A stretch of 42,006 bases of DNA from positions 6,108,001 through 6,150,006 of the forward strand of contig CP036272.1 of assembly GCA_007745635.1 (NCBI GenBank), given 5' to 3'. Shown here one piece after another: positions 25,739-34,903 of the stretch (positions are counted from its first letter, which is position 1; each line of letters opens with the position of its first letter). This DNA comes from Stieleria bergensis (lineage in GTDB: Bacteria > Planctomycetota > Planctomycetia > Pirellulales > Pirellulaceae). The position numbers were made by a program, and so were the translations under genes. The notes under the pieces are model-generated. The model worked only from the letters and a program-made list of their open reading frames with translations, was not told the origin of the DNA and made no database searches.

Positions 25739-27208
25739 ATGAACCAACGCCACAACGCCACCGAGTGTGTCCTGCTGACCGGAGTCGGACGATCGGCAAT
25801 CGCTGTCGTTGCCGTCACGGGCCCCCAAGCTGCAGAGTTCTTGCAGCATTGCTTTCGGCCCAATCACCACAAACCGCTGGCGGCAGGCCAAGTCCGCTAC
25901 GGACAATGGAACCCCGCAGGCTTGAGCGCAGACGACCAGAGCAGCAGCGAATCCAGCCCATCCAGTGCCACCGAACACCGTGTGGTGGAATCCAACGCCG
26001 TTGAATCAAACGCTGGCGAATCAATCGTCGTCGTGCCCCGTCAAACCGGCGAAACAGCGTTCTCCTGGAACCGGCCCCAGGCCGCCGGGACGCAGGTAGC
26101 GCCAGCGGATGGCAAGCCTGAACAACTGGACTTTGAAATCCACTGCCATGGCGGGCAGGCTGCGGCGGAACGAATCGTTGAAGACCTGATCGCATTGGGT
26201 GCTGTCAATCGCTTGCCACACCCCACTGAAGGTCTCCCCTCTCCATTGGGCCGGGCACGCCATCAAAACAATGACCAACGCTTGATCGACGAAGCCAGCG
26301 AAATGCTGCTGCGCTGCCCCACCGCTCAGACAGCTGCAATCGCCTTGGAACAAACCCGTGGCGCGTTGGCGGCATGGCGCACCAACGCACTTGGACAACT
26401 CGCTGCCGATGAACGTGCGTTTTCTTTGATCACCGCGCAGGCGAAACGCCTGACCAAGCGTGGCGCCGTCGGCCTGCGACTCGACCAGCCATGGAACCTT
26501 GTCCTGGCCGGCCCGCCAAACGTTGGCAAAAGCAGCTTGCTCAACGCGATGGTGGGTTACGATCGCAGCATCACCATGGACTTGCCAGGCACCACGCGCG
26601 ATGTCTTGGAAGCACAAACGGTTTACCAAGGCTGGCCGATGCGACTCCTCGACACTGCCGGCCTGCATCACAGCGACCAACCCATTGAACGCCAGGGCAT
26701 TGAATCCGCGATCGAAGCGGTCAAAACGGCCGATGCCGTGGCCCTGGTATTGCAAGCAGACACGGCGCGGGAGACCCATCCGACCGCAGCCCGGCAACCG
26801 GCGACCCTGGATTCACACATCGTCGAATTGCTTGGCCAGACCAGCAATGAACACGATCCCCAGGCCGCACACCGCGTGCTGTGGGTCTGGAACAAGTGCG
26901 ACCTGGCGGGTGCACCGGACATGCTGCCAGAACTGCCTGGAACCGTTGCACTTTTAGATCACTGGATTGAAACCAGTGCGACCACCCCCTCGGGCATCGA
27001 ACACTTCATGTCTCAGCTCATCCGCTTGCTGACCGAACCGCTCTACACTTCGCTGGAAGCAGCCCAAGACGCCAGTGCCTCAAATGACAGCGGGCAGGCG
27101 ACCGCGGTTGGTCCCGTTCCCGTCTGCCAACGTCAGCAGGCTGCCTTAGCTCAGATCGCTGAGTGCACCGACGCCAATGCACTGCGAACCCTGTTGCAGG
27201 CACTTTGA
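25739..27208 (+). CDS. MnmE/TrmE-like GTPase, truncated C-terminus
   Basis: Related to tRNA-modification GTPase MnmE. From the ATG at 25739 (489 residues): an N-terminal TrmE-like domain (about 8-150) with the C-H-G-G-Q-A-A-A-E-R-I motif near 136-145; a low-complexity Ser/Glu insert (about 65-95); helical domain; then the GTPase domain with P-loop G-P-P-N-V-G-K-S (258-265), switch region L-P-G-T-T-R-D, D-T-A-G (305-308) and N-K-C-D (385-388). Canonical MnmE ends in C-[ILV]-G-K with a functionally essential Cys after a final helix pair; here the protein stops at RTLLQAL, lacking that part. Not obviously a frameshift. It may be a paralog with a non-tRNA role or a partner-dependent form. No mnmG neighbour. 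Confidence 0.82.
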   Translation: MNQRHNATECVLLTGVGRSAIAVVAVTGPQAAEFLQHCFRPNHHKPLAAGQVRYGQWNPAGLSADDQSSSESSPSSATEHRVVESNAVESNAGESIVVVPRQTGETAFSWNRPQAAGTQVAPADGKPEQLDFEIHCHGGQAAAERIVEDLIALGAVNRLPHPTEGLPSPLGRARHQNNDQRLIDEASEMLLRCPTAQTAAIALEQTRGALAAWRTNALGQLAADERAFSLITAQAKRLTKRGAVGLRLDQPWNLVLAGPPNVGKSSLLNAMVGYDRSITMDLPGTTRDVLEAQTVYQGWPMRLLDTAGLHHSDQPIERQGIESAIEAVKTADAVALVLQADTARETHPTAARQPATLDSHIVELLGQTSNEHDPQAAHRVLWVWNKCDLAGAPDMLPELPGTVALLDHWIETSATTPSGIEHFMSQLIRLLTEPLYTSLEAAQDASASNDSGQATAVGPVPVCQRQQAALAQIAECTDANALRTLLQAL

Positions 27209-27255
27209 GGGCGCCCGCTCGGTGGCACTTGGCGGGTTATTGACTGGCTGGCTAT

Positions 27256-27978
27256 TTACTCGCTGGCGGCTTGCCCGTCTTCGGCTTTTAGTTCGCGTCG
27301 TGCCTGTAGAAACTGGACTGCGTCGAAGACAGCGTGGGCGACGATCGGAACGATCAGGCTATCAGAAAAGACCATCAGCAGCCCAAACACGACGCCCATC
27401 AAAGTCGCCATGACCGCATACAGTCGTGTGATCGCATGGACAGCACCAAAGGCCAATGAAGAGACAGCCACCGCCAGCCCGACCGCAAACGGGGACGCAC
27501 CTGCAAATCCTCCACCGACTTGATACGGCGTCTGACTGCCTACCAAGTAATCCGTCAACTGGATGAAGGCTGGCAGCAAGCAACCTCGAAACGCCAGTTC
27601 CTCTCCCACACCGGCACACAGGCTGATAACCAGCAATTCCGGGCCGGTTAATTTCAAGAGCCCGGCCATCATTGAGCTTTCGCCGACGTTCTTGATTTCG
27701 GAGATGGCTGGATGATCGACCATCATGACCATGCGAACCATCAGTAACATGGGAATGGCCGCGACAACGCCGACTGCGATCTGCTTTGCCAAAACGGCAA
27801 CTTCCAGACTATCAAGGCGAGGCAGATAGGCGCGAACATCCACACCGATCAACCAGCCGACCAACATTCCCAGGACACCGATACCCAGTTCAAACAAGCA
27901 GGCATACAGGAACATCTCGACGTCCTGAGATGGCTCAGACGTTTCATCCGGGCGGTCCAAGTCGTCTTGTTGGCTCAC
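27256..27978 (-). CDS. CPBP-family intramembrane protease
   Basis: A 240-residue polytopic membrane protein of the CAAX-protease/bacteriocin-processing (Abi) family. The hydrophilic N-terminus (1-20) is followed by several hydrophobic segments. The signature G-E-E-L-A-F-R-G has Glu126, Glu127 and Arg131; further catalytic-type His occur in AVHAITRL and VAHAVFDAV. Starts with GTG; GTGA overlaps the RNase D stop, implying translational coupling. Substrate unknown. Confidence 0.9.
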   Translation of the reverse strand: MSQQDDLDRPDETSEPSQDVEMFLYACLFELGIGVLGMLVGWLIGVDVRAYLPRLDSLEVAVLAKQIAVGVVAAIPMLLMVRMVMMVDHPAISEIKNVGESSMMAGLLKLTGPELLVISLCAGVGEELAFRGCLLPAFIQLTDYLVGSQTPYQVGGGFAGASPFAVGLAVAVSSLAFGAVHAITRLYAVMATLMGVVFGLLMVFSDSLIVPIVAHAVFDAVQFLQARRELKAEDGQAASE

Positions 27979-29252
27979 TGACCTACCTGGGGATCGTCGT
28001 CCAAATCAATGAATTCCAACGGTTGCTCTTTGCGAACATTGGCCACGCGAATGGCAGCGTCACCGCTTAGTAAACGCCGAAAGGTTTTCCCAATGATCTC
28101 ACCACGCCAACCCTGCATCAGGGCGGGCAACTCCTCGGTGGGTTTTGAATTCAACTCATAGGCTAAGACATCTTTGACATCATCGGCGTTGCCGACAATC
28201 GATGGCGCGAGTTTATTCTGACGACTGATGCAGGCCATGCTGGTGGCCAGAAACTGACTGAGCATCGGCGAAATCGAGGTTCGATTCTGTCGCGCCCGTC
28301 GTGGCAACTGATCATCAGGAACCTCAAGCGCGGCCTGAATGGCGGCAGCGATCTCCTCGTGCAGATCAACATAACCTCGCCACTCCATCCCGCGCACGCT
28401 GCGAATCCGCTTCAGGTTACTTGTCCCGCGACGTGCCAGTTCGACAATCAAGTCATCGCGCATCACGCGTTTGGCTGGCCGATCGAGTTGTTCAGCGCGG
28501 CGATCGCGCCAACGCCAGAGGTGGCGAACGATTTCCATCTGCCGGGCAGCTAATCCGCTGCAACCACTCACGCGGCGCCAGTTCTCGGTGGATTCGTGCT
28601 TCAGGACCTTTTCTTGACGGGCGATGGTTTCCTGTTCCAACCAGTCGGTTCGCCCCCACTTTTCGACCATCTCCAGCAGCTGCTGGTGCATCTCTTGCAG
28701 GTCGGTGACGTCTTGGATCGCGTAACTCAGCTGCTCACTGGACAGAGGGCGATGACGCCAGTTCGTACGGCTCTCACCCTTCGCCAAGTTCTTGCCCAAC
28801 AGCCGACTGACTAAGTTGCCCAGGGATAGCGGGTACTCCAAACCGACAAACCCAGCTGCCAGTTGAGTGTCAAACAATCCTGCGATCGGCTGATTGGTGT
28901 ATCGGTAACAGAACCGCGTCTCTTCGCGCGCCGCATGAGCGATCACGGTCCGCTGTGGATCGACCAACAGATCCCAGAACGGCAACGTTGAGCTCACTCC
29001 GTAGGGATCGATCACCGCCAGCACATCTCCGGCAGCGACTTGAATCAGACACAGTTCCGGTCGATAGCGATCCTCCGAAACAAACTCGGTGTCAAAGGCA
29101 ATCGCCGGAGCGTCGGCGATGCGATCGCAAAGATCAGCCAGCTCCTGGTCGGTTTGAATCGATTCGTAATCCAAGGGAATCTTGTTGGGATTAAACGGGG
29201 TCGGAAAAAGACTTCGAGAATGGATACAGTATGGAGCCAATTGGCCATTCAA
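27975..29252 (-). CDS. rnd: Ribonuclease D
   Basis: 3'-5' exoribonuclease of the DEDD family, about 400-425 residues. Exo I: A-F-D-T-E-F (Asp, Glu). Exo II region: A-H-A-A-R-E-E-T-R-F, where the usual Asp is Glu. Exo III: Y-A-I-Q-D-V-T-D-L (Tyr and Asp). Two HRDC-like helical regions follow (about 210-290 and 300-395). The only starts are TTG: 29252 (425 aa) or TTG at 29174 (LDYESIQTDQE, 399 aa); the later one fits the family start better. The three 15-bp repeats begin next to the first TTG. Coupled to the CPBP gene. Confidence 0.9.
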   Translation of the reverse strand: MNGQLAPYCIHSRSLFPTPFNPNKIPLDYESIQTDQELADLCDRIADAPAIAFDTEFVSEDRYRPELCLIQVAAGDVLAVIDPYGVSSTLPFWDLLVDPQRTVIAHAAREETRFCYRYTNQPIAGLFDTQLAAGFVGLEYPLSLGNLVSRLLGKNLAKGESRTNWRHRPLSSEQLSYAIQDVTDLQEMHQQLLEMVEKWGRTDWLEQETIARQEKVLKHESTENWRRVSGCSGLAARQMEIVRHLWRWRDRRAEQLDRPAKRVMRDDLIVELARRGTSNLKRIRSVRGMEWRGYVDLHEEIAAAIQAALEVPDDQLPRRARQNRTSISPMLSQFLATSMACISRQNKLAPSIVGNADDVKDVLAYELNSKPTEELPALMQGWRGEIIGKTFRRLLSGDAAIRVANVRKEQPLEFIDLDDDPQVGQ

Positions 29253-29295
29253 TCGCTCAGTGCCAAATCGCTCAGTGCCAAATCGCTCAGTGCCA
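29251..29295. repeat. Three perfect tandem 15-bp repeats
   Basis: AATCGCTCAGTGCCA occurs three times in a row at 29251-29265, 29266-29280 and 29281-29295, immediately upstream of the RNase D reading frame. Confidence 0.97.
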
Positions 29296-29546
29296 GGTGA
29301 TTCGGCGAGACAAGTGCCTCAACTAGACGGGCGACCGAGCTAGGCCGCTCCCTACTGTAGCGTGAAAAGCCAGTCTCTGCTATCCGCGGCAGATGCCTGC
29401 AGTGCGATGCAGAGCAGATTCCGCCTGCCAGAGCTTAGCGTGAACGATCCCGGTGACGCCTCAAAGGGATCAAAGCGTTCCTGAAGCCGACTCAATTCAC
29501 CGGGAAGACAAGCCGGCCTGCATGAGACGATCTAAACGAGCCGGCC

Positions 29547-29774
29547 TTAGGCCCAATCAAGTCCGGTCATCCGTTGCAAACGGTCTTCGAAGTGCCCCAG
29601 CAATCCACCGACCATTTCCCAACCTTGTCGCTGGCGCAGTTCAATCTCACCAAACTTGTTGATGCGAACAATCGAATCGCCCGTCAACCCTGAATCACGC
29701 AGCTCCTTCACGTCAATCTCACCTTCATTGACGACGTCCAGCAGCGTCTTTCCGGATAGCTCGATAAACTCCAT
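29547..29774 (-). CDS. Small conserved-looking hypothetical protein
   Basis: A 75-residue soluble protein: MEFIELSGKTLLDVVNEGEI at the start, then DSGLTGDSIVRINKFGEIELRQ and a tail GWEMVGGLLGHFEDRLQRMT. It looks like a small alpha/beta regulator; I recall similar small proteins in planctomycete genomes but know no function. The frame extends upstream to 29984, but the ATG at 29774 starts the part with coherent composition. It lies downstream of nothing else on this strand and upstream of RNase D by 294 bp. Confidence 0.7.
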   Translation of the reverse strand: MEFIELSGKTLLDVVNEGEIDVKELRDSGLTGDSIVRINKFGEIELRQRQGWEMVGGLLGHFEDRLQRMTGLDWA

Positions 29775-30117
29775 GGTAAAACCCGTCGTTTTGACTGCAG
29801 ACTTAGATAATCGTAAAGGAAACCAACCGTCGCAAGCCTTTGGCGACCGCTTATCAGCGTCGGCGTCCACGATGATTGTATAGTCCGTACAATAACACAA
29901 CGCCGGGCGGATGTATGCGGTACACTGCAAAGAAGCAGGACGGTTAACGGCAACAATCGCTGCGTTCGATACATTCCCGAACATCGACCTTCATCCTACA
30001 ACTGGCGCTGACTGGAAATCACGTCGCGCCAGTGGAAGACAAAACACGTACACCGGAATTCAACAACTCGAATTCTCGCCTGCCAACCAACACCTCCTAA
30101 ACCTTTCAGGTCATCTT
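29775..30117. promoter_or_regulatory. 343-bp divergent regulatory region
   Basis: Between the small 75-aa gene (minus) and the TraB-like gene (plus). TTGTATAGTCCGTACAA (29876-29892) has TTGTA/TACAA half-sites and TATA-like words on both strands; it could be a promoter or operator. Otherwise nothing recognised. Confidence 0.35.
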
Positions 30118-31152
30118 ATGCTTGGACTTGCAGTAATCAGCCAAGGAATTCTCAAGCATGTTCTCTGCTGTGCTTTCCGCATAGCTCTAGTGCTAGCGGT
30201 TGCACTGTTAATCCCACCTGATCGCCAAGTGGCCCAGGCTCAAGAAACAGACACCGCGGCCAAAGAATCTGCCCAAGCACAAGCCCCCGCCACCGAGCCA
30301 TCCAAGAACCGCAAAGCCAAGCCAGGCAAGAAAAAGAAAGCCCAAGGCAAAGCTTCCAAGCACGACCAGTACACTCGAATCAAAACCAACGCACAGGGCG
30401 TCAATCAAGCGCTGCAAACGGCGATTGTTCGGTTTGTTGGTAACGCGGAATCCAAATACGCAGGGTTCACCGTTGACCTCGTCGGCGTCGTCCACATTGG
30501 CGAAAAAGCGTACTACGACAAGCTCGACAAACGCTTGTCCAAGTACGACACCGTGCTCTATGAACTGGTGGCACCCGATGGGACACGGATTCGCCCGAAA
30601 GATCTGCAAGCGCGTCGATCGGTGCTGGCATCCGTGCAAACGGGCATGAAAGACATGTTGGAATTGGAATACCAACTGGAGCAGATCGACTACATGGCCA
30701 AAAACTTCCGCCACGCCGACATGAGCCCAACGGAATTCGCAAACGACCTCAAGCGTCGCGGCGATTCGCTAGGCAAAATGCTTGGCCGCATGCTTGGTGC
30801 CAGCATCGCAGCCCAGTCGCGCACCGGCGGCGACCTGGGCATTTTGCTGGCGATGACCAGCAACGATCGACCCCATGCGATGAAAAACGCGATGGCCAAA
30901 CAGTTGCTGGACATGGAAGCGATGACCGCTGGAATGAGCGATGAAAATGGCGAGGACACATTGATCAAAGGCCGCAATCGCAAAGCCTTTGAAATCCTGA
31001 GCGAAGAACTGGCTGCTGGCAAGAAAAACGTTGCCGTTTTCTACGGCGCTGGCCACCTTGCTGACATGGCCGATCGCTTGAAGAAAGACTTCCAAATGCA
31101 GCCTACCAAGACCATCTGGCTTGATGCATGGGACCTGAATCCAGAGGACTAA
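30118..31152 (+). CDS. Exported TraB/GumN-like protein
   Basis: About 344 residues from the ATG at 30118, which follows an AGG at 7 nt spacing. A long signal peptide (about 1-40, core LALVLAVALLIPP) is followed by an Ala/Gln/Lys-rich linker with basic run KAKPGKKKKAQGKASK. The core matches the TraB/PrgY/GumN family: V-D-L-V-G-V-V-H-I-G-E-K-A-Y-Y, T-V-L-Y-E-L-V, and late N-V-A-V-F-Y-G-A-G-H-L. Conserved Glu and His residues in these motifs have led to a proposed metalloprotease-like activity for the wider family; that activity here is inference. Start upstream of 30118 would precede the signal peptide with unrelated residues. Confidence 0.85.
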   Translation: MLGLAVISQGILKHVLCCAFRIALVLAVALLIPPDRQVAQAQETDTAAKESAQAQAPATEPSKNRKAKPGKKKKAQGKASKHDQYTRIKTNAQGVNQALQTAIVRFVGNAESKYAGFTVDLVGVVHIGEKAYYDKLDKRLSKYDTVLYELVAPDGTRIRPKDLQARRSVLASVQTGMKDMLELEYQLEQIDYMAKNFRHADMSPTEFANDLKRRGDSLGKMLGRMLGASIAAQSRTGGDLGILLAMTSNDRPHAMKNAMAKQLLDMEAMTAGMSDENGEDTLIKGRNRKAFEILSEELAAGKKNVAVFYGAGHLADMADRLKKDFQMQPTKTIWLDAWDLNPED

Positions 31153-31187
31153 GACTCACGCGGATTCGCCGGCCAACAGCGCTCGTG

Positions 31188-31910
31188 CTAGGCGGCTTGA
31201 CGACGCCGCTTACGAACTGCCTTTTTCCAGGCTGATTGCTTCCGCGGCGACTTGGTCTTTCCCCAACTCGCTGCTTCAACGGGATCACATTGCTCTTCTA
31301 ACGAACGCAGCACGTCTTCAATCCTGGCTCGGAAGTCTTCATCCGACTCGCCGGGCTGCAGGTAAATCGGATCGCTGCAGACACAGCGAACTCGGGCAAA
31401 CCACAAGGGAATCTGCAAGCGATCCCACGCTCGCTTGATGATCAGGCGGCGACTGGGGACCGGCAGCACCACGAAAACGGGCGTTTCGGTTTTCCTGGCC
31501 AACACACTGATACCGGGCTGGACGTGACCGCGTGGCCCCTTGGGCCCATCAACGGCGATGATTGCTGGATCGCCTTGTTTCACGTGTTTGATCAATTGCA
31601 TCAGGGCCGTCGCACCGCCTTTGTGCGTGGCACCACGACTGCCTCGAATGGGCACAACGCCAATGGATTCCAGTAGCGCTGCGATGTAATTACCATCCCT
31701 GCTACGCGAGACCAAGGCTCCAACGTTCTTGTCCCTGAAGTTCAGGATCGACAACTGATGTGCATGCAAGCTAGCGACGATGAAGCTCTCTCCAGCCTCT
31801 CGCAATGCTTGACGTGGATCATTGATCGCCTCGTAACGACACGTTAAATACAAGATTTTGACATGCAGAATGAGCGCGGCGCTCAACAATCGGCTAAAGA
31901 ATCCATGCAT
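31188..31910 (-). CDS. DUF374-type lysophospholipid acyltransferase-like protein
   Basis: A 240-residue protein of the DUF374 group in the LPLAT superfamily. An N-terminal hydrophobic segment (about 8-24) may anchor it to the inner membrane. Signature segments: S-L-H-A-H-Q (48-53), V-S-R-S-R-D-G (67-73), V-P-I-R-G-S-R-G, and V-D-G-P-K-G-P-R-G (120-128). The family is implicated in lipid A or phospholipid acylation; substrate here unknown. The C-terminal 30 residues are very basic (KTKSPRKQSAWKKAVRKRRR). It converges on the TraB-like gene. Confidence 0.9.
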   Translation of the reverse strand: MHGFFSRLLSAALILHVKILYLTCRYEAINDPRQALREAGESFIVASLHAHQLSILNFRDKNVGALVSRSRDGNYIAALLESIGVVPIRGSRGATHKGGATALMQLIKHVKQGDPAIIAVDGPKGPRGHVQPGISVLARKTETPVFVVLPVPSRRLIIKRAWDRLQIPLWFARVRCVCSDPIYLQPGESDEDFRARIEDVLRSLEEQCDPVEAASWGKTKSPRKQSAWKKAVRKRRRQAA

Positions 31911-32165
31911 GTTTCAGTCAATCATCCTTAAATAAAAACAGCTGCTGGCGACTTCGCTTTGGCTGGACGGTCTTTCGCTGGCCCGTTGCGACATCAACGA
32001 GCGACGTGATTACTTTGATAAGGCCAACGATCAATGAACGCAAGACAGAAACTGGCGCGCCGACCATCAGGGCCCATCAGTGGCTCCAGTTTCCGGCAGG
32101 CTGCTGCACTTCAAGCACACCGAACCAAGCAACAGCATCGATAACGGCCAGCCGACTGAGGCTTG

Positions 32166-34118
32166 TTACTTGCGGGTGGCGCCGTCGATTGCGCCATCCA
32201 GTGCCGAGGCTCGAATACCATGCCCGACCAACACGCCCTTGGCGTCGATCAGTAACATATTGGGCAACGTTTGCACACCGAACGCCTGCGACAGCGGGCT
32301 ACCTTCCAGACCACCCTCGGCATACAACTGAGGCCATGGCACCGGATTGGCCTTCAAGTAAGCCTGCGCATCAGCGCGATTCGAATCAACGTTGACCCCG
32401 ATGATGGTCAAACCCGCATTCTTATAACGAGCTTTCAATCGATCCAGCAACTTCACGTCGTGCAGGCATTGGTCGCACCATGTCGCCCAGTAATGCAAGA
32501 CGACGGGACGACCACGCAGTGCTGAAAGCTTGAACGACTTGCCATCAATGGTCGTACCAGCCAATTCAACTTGACGCCCCACCGACTCCATCCGATAAAT
32601 GGCTCCCTTGGCTTTGCGCCCTGCATCGATGTTCGGGAACCCAGTGGCGACTTGCCGGTACAGTGCGACCGCATCTTTTTCACTGCCTTGAAACTCTTTA
32701 TTAAGTGCCAACTGCATCATCGCCTGGGCGGCGTACTGAGACTTTGGATACTGCTTGACGAATGCCGTCAGCGTGTCGGTCAGCCACTTCTGCCCCTCGG
32801 CAAAGTTCTCTTCCGCAGCGGGGCGAGTCGCATATTCAGACTGAATCGCTTGGTACTGTGCATAGGCCGCCATGGTGGGACGACCGTCCGCATCAATCTG
32901 CTTAGCGACCGCCTGTAGCTGCTTGAGGCCGCCGGGATATTCGCCACTCTGGATGGCCACACTCAACGTATCGACTAGCTGACGAGTCCATGATTCGCGA
33001 TCCTGTTCGTTGGCAGATTGCCGAACCAAGGATGCCACGAGCTTCGCTCGCTCGGCATGCAACTCGGCCTTCTGCGCCGCTGGAGCAGTGGCCATTTTTT
33101 GATCCAATTCCTCCAGCTGCTCGACCGCCTCCTGCAACCCGTCTGCCGCACCACTGGGCGTGGGCAGCGAGGCCGCACTGGCTGAAAAGAACATGCCGGC
33201 TGAGGCATTGGCAAGCTGTTCGCCGTTGCCTACTGCGGGCAGCCCGATCAGTTTCCACGTGTCGTTCACTCGCACCATGGTGCCGACAAGCAACTCTTTG
33301 CTCTGTCCCTGTTCCTCAAGCATGGCGATCACGTTCTCGTAAACGATGACATCGCTCGTCGCTCCGCCTTCACCGGCAGGAATGACGCCTGGAGAGGGGG
33401 CTGCGAACTGCAACCACTTGGCATTCGGCTGCAACTTACCTGCTCCGGAAGCCAAACCGGCAAAACCAGTGCGTGCTTGCTGGACGCTTTGGGCAACCTT
33501 TTCTGCATGCTCTTTGCCTAAACCCAGCCTTTTGAGCTCATCGGCTGTGATCAGCAGACGCATGAAACGACTGGAATCATTGGCCGCCAGTGCACCCACC
33601 ACTTCGGCGGACACCTCCTCCGCGGAGATGCGTTCCCAGCGATCAATCTTGCCGTTCTGGTCGGTATCAATGCCGACGCGAATCCCCTGGCTGCCCATCC
33701 AGCAGTAGCGATCCGCCTTCTCGTCGTAATTTGAATCGACATCCCGATAGACTTCGACACCGTACTGAAAGTACGACCAGCGGTCGATTCGTTGGTCATT
33801 ATTGGTGTCAAGGAAACGCCGCAGTCGATTGCCGTCTGGCCCAATCACCAGCCAGCCTTTGGCGCCTTCCTCGCTGACGTCTACCACTTGGCACTGTTCG
33901 ACTTCGTCTGCCGCAACGATGGCATATTGCACGCCGGGCTGAACTGGCTTGAGCCCCAAGGCTTGCTTTGCCGTGGGATTGGCTGCCATCGCCGAAGTGC
34001 CCAACGCAATCGCGCCCAGACCGGCGACCAACTTGGCAACACGGTGCACTTTCCAAAATCCACCACCAACCGCTTTGATGACGGCAGATTGATTCAAACG
34101 ATTCTGTCGATCCTTCAT
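32166..34118 (-). CDS. Exported TlpA-like thioredoxin protein with calcium-loop repeats
   Basis: About 650 residues from the ATG at 34118. A signal peptide (core around 30-45, LVAGLGAIALGTSAMAA) follows a long basic N-region. Near 104-160 are three acidic loops: D-T-N-N-D-Q-R-I-D-R-W, D-V-D-S-N-Y-D-E-K-A-D-R-Y and D-T-D-Q-N-G-K-I-D-R-W, resembling EF-hand/dockerin calcium loops. A helical middle region (about 300-500) includes TPR-like stretches. The C-terminal thioredoxin domain (about 535-650) has W-C-D-Q-C (547-551) and cis-Pro motif T-L-P-N-M. Role: probably periplasmic thiol-disulfide exchange. An upstream TTG adds 10 residues. Confidence 0.88.
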   Translation of the reverse strand: MKDRQNRLNQSAVIKAVGGGFWKVHRVAKLVAGLGAIALGTSAMAANPTAKQALGLKPVQPGVQYAIVAADEVEQCQVVDVSEEGAKGWLVIGPDGNRLRRFLDTNNDQRIDRWSYFQYGVEVYRDVDSNYDEKADRYCWMGSQGIRVGIDTDQNGKIDRWERISAEEVSAEVVGALAANDSSRFMRLLITADELKRLGLGKEHAEKVAQSVQQARTGFAGLASGAGKLQPNAKWLQFAAPSPGVIPAGEGGATSDVIVYENVIAMLEEQGQSKELLVGTMVRVNDTWKLIGLPAVGNGEQLANASAGMFFSASAASLPTPSGAADGLQEAVEQLEELDQKMATAPAAQKAELHAERAKLVASLVRQSANEQDRESWTRQLVDTLSVAIQSGEYPGGLKQLQAVAKQIDADGRPTMAAYAQYQAIQSEYATRPAAEENFAEGQKWLTDTLTAFVKQYPKSQYAAQAMMQLALNKEFQGSEKDAVALYRQVATGFPNIDAGRKAKGAIYRMESVGRQVELAGTTIDGKSFKLSALRGRPVVLHYWATWCDQCLHDVKLLDRLKARYKNAGLTIIGVNVDSNRADAQAYLKANPVPWPQLYAEGGLEGSPLSQAFGVQTLPNMLLIDAKGVLVGHGIRASALDGAIDGATRK

Positions 34119-34771
34119 TTTCCAACAGGTCCAAATTGAGAAAGCCAAGAGAAATCCGTTCGCAGTTCAGTGGCCGCTGTCTCGTTGAATTGCAGAGCAA
34201 ACCACGAAGCGTCACACAGCCCAGAGCTGTTGCCACAACGTGCTTGGAACACAGGTGCAGCAGATGAATTCGCATTGTGGCCGAAATCATTGCTCCAACG
34301 GAATGTCGAATTGCACAAATTCTCTGCAACGGAACGAATCGAACGACTGCCTCTCGGACTGAAAAGCCAGTTGCAGCCAAGCCAACGATCAGCGCAAACC
34401 ACCTCGCAAGCACACAAAAGCCGCGAACCTGGCCACATCCAAACGCCTCCAATGCTTTGCCAAACGCGAACAGAACTTGAGAAAACGCAGGTAAACCGCA
34501 TTGGTTTGAACAGTCTTGCCGGTCGCCAGCCAGGCCGCCAGAGATTTTTTATCAGAAGAATGCCAAGTTGGCTTTGACAGTCGAACACGTTTGCGTAAAC
34601 TTCCCCGCCACGCATCGAGGTCAGTTACCCGGAAACGTCATTAAACGCGTCCGACACTTCCGAGATGCAATCGCAAATAACTCATTGCGGCTTGCCGCGA
34701 AGAGATCCCGCGATAAACTGATCGTTGCCAAGAAACGAACTCAGGTTCCTTTCGACGCAAGGTTCAAACGC
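34119..34771. promoter_or_regulatory. 653-bp region upstream of the tRNA-23S-5S unit
   Basis: Separates the divergent TlpA-like gene from tRNA-Ile. No 16S rRNA sequence is present. It holds the candidate rRNA promoter at 34574-34601 and a small hairpin GCGGCTTGCCGC near 34686. Confidence 0.55.
34574..34601 (+). promoter_or_regulatory. Candidate sigma-70 promoter of the rRNA unit
   Basis: A consensus -35 TTGACA (34574-34579), a 16-bp spacer, then TAAACT (34596-34601; four of six matches to TATAAT). It lies about 170 bp before tRNA-Ile and points towards it. No experimental support. Confidence 0.45.
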
Positions 34772-34845
34772 GGGCGTGTAGCTCAGTTGGTTAGAGCGCA
34801 TCCCTGATAAGGATGAGGTCCCAGATTCGAGTTCTGGCACGCCCA
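34772..34845 (+). tRNA. tRNA-Ile (anticodon GAT)
   Basis: A 74-nt cloverleaf: acceptor GGGCGTG/CACGCCC, D arm GCTCAGTTGGTTAGAGC, anticodon stem CATCC/GGATG with loop CTGATAA (GAT at 34806-34808), T arm CCAGATTCGAGTTCTGG, discriminator A. CCA is not encoded. With tRNA-Ala it is the usual 16S-23S spacer pair. Confidence 0.97.
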
Positions 34846-34903
34846 CTCGCGTTGCAAAGATTGCTCAGTCGGACTAGGCTTAGCAAACACAACGCAAACC
34901 GAA

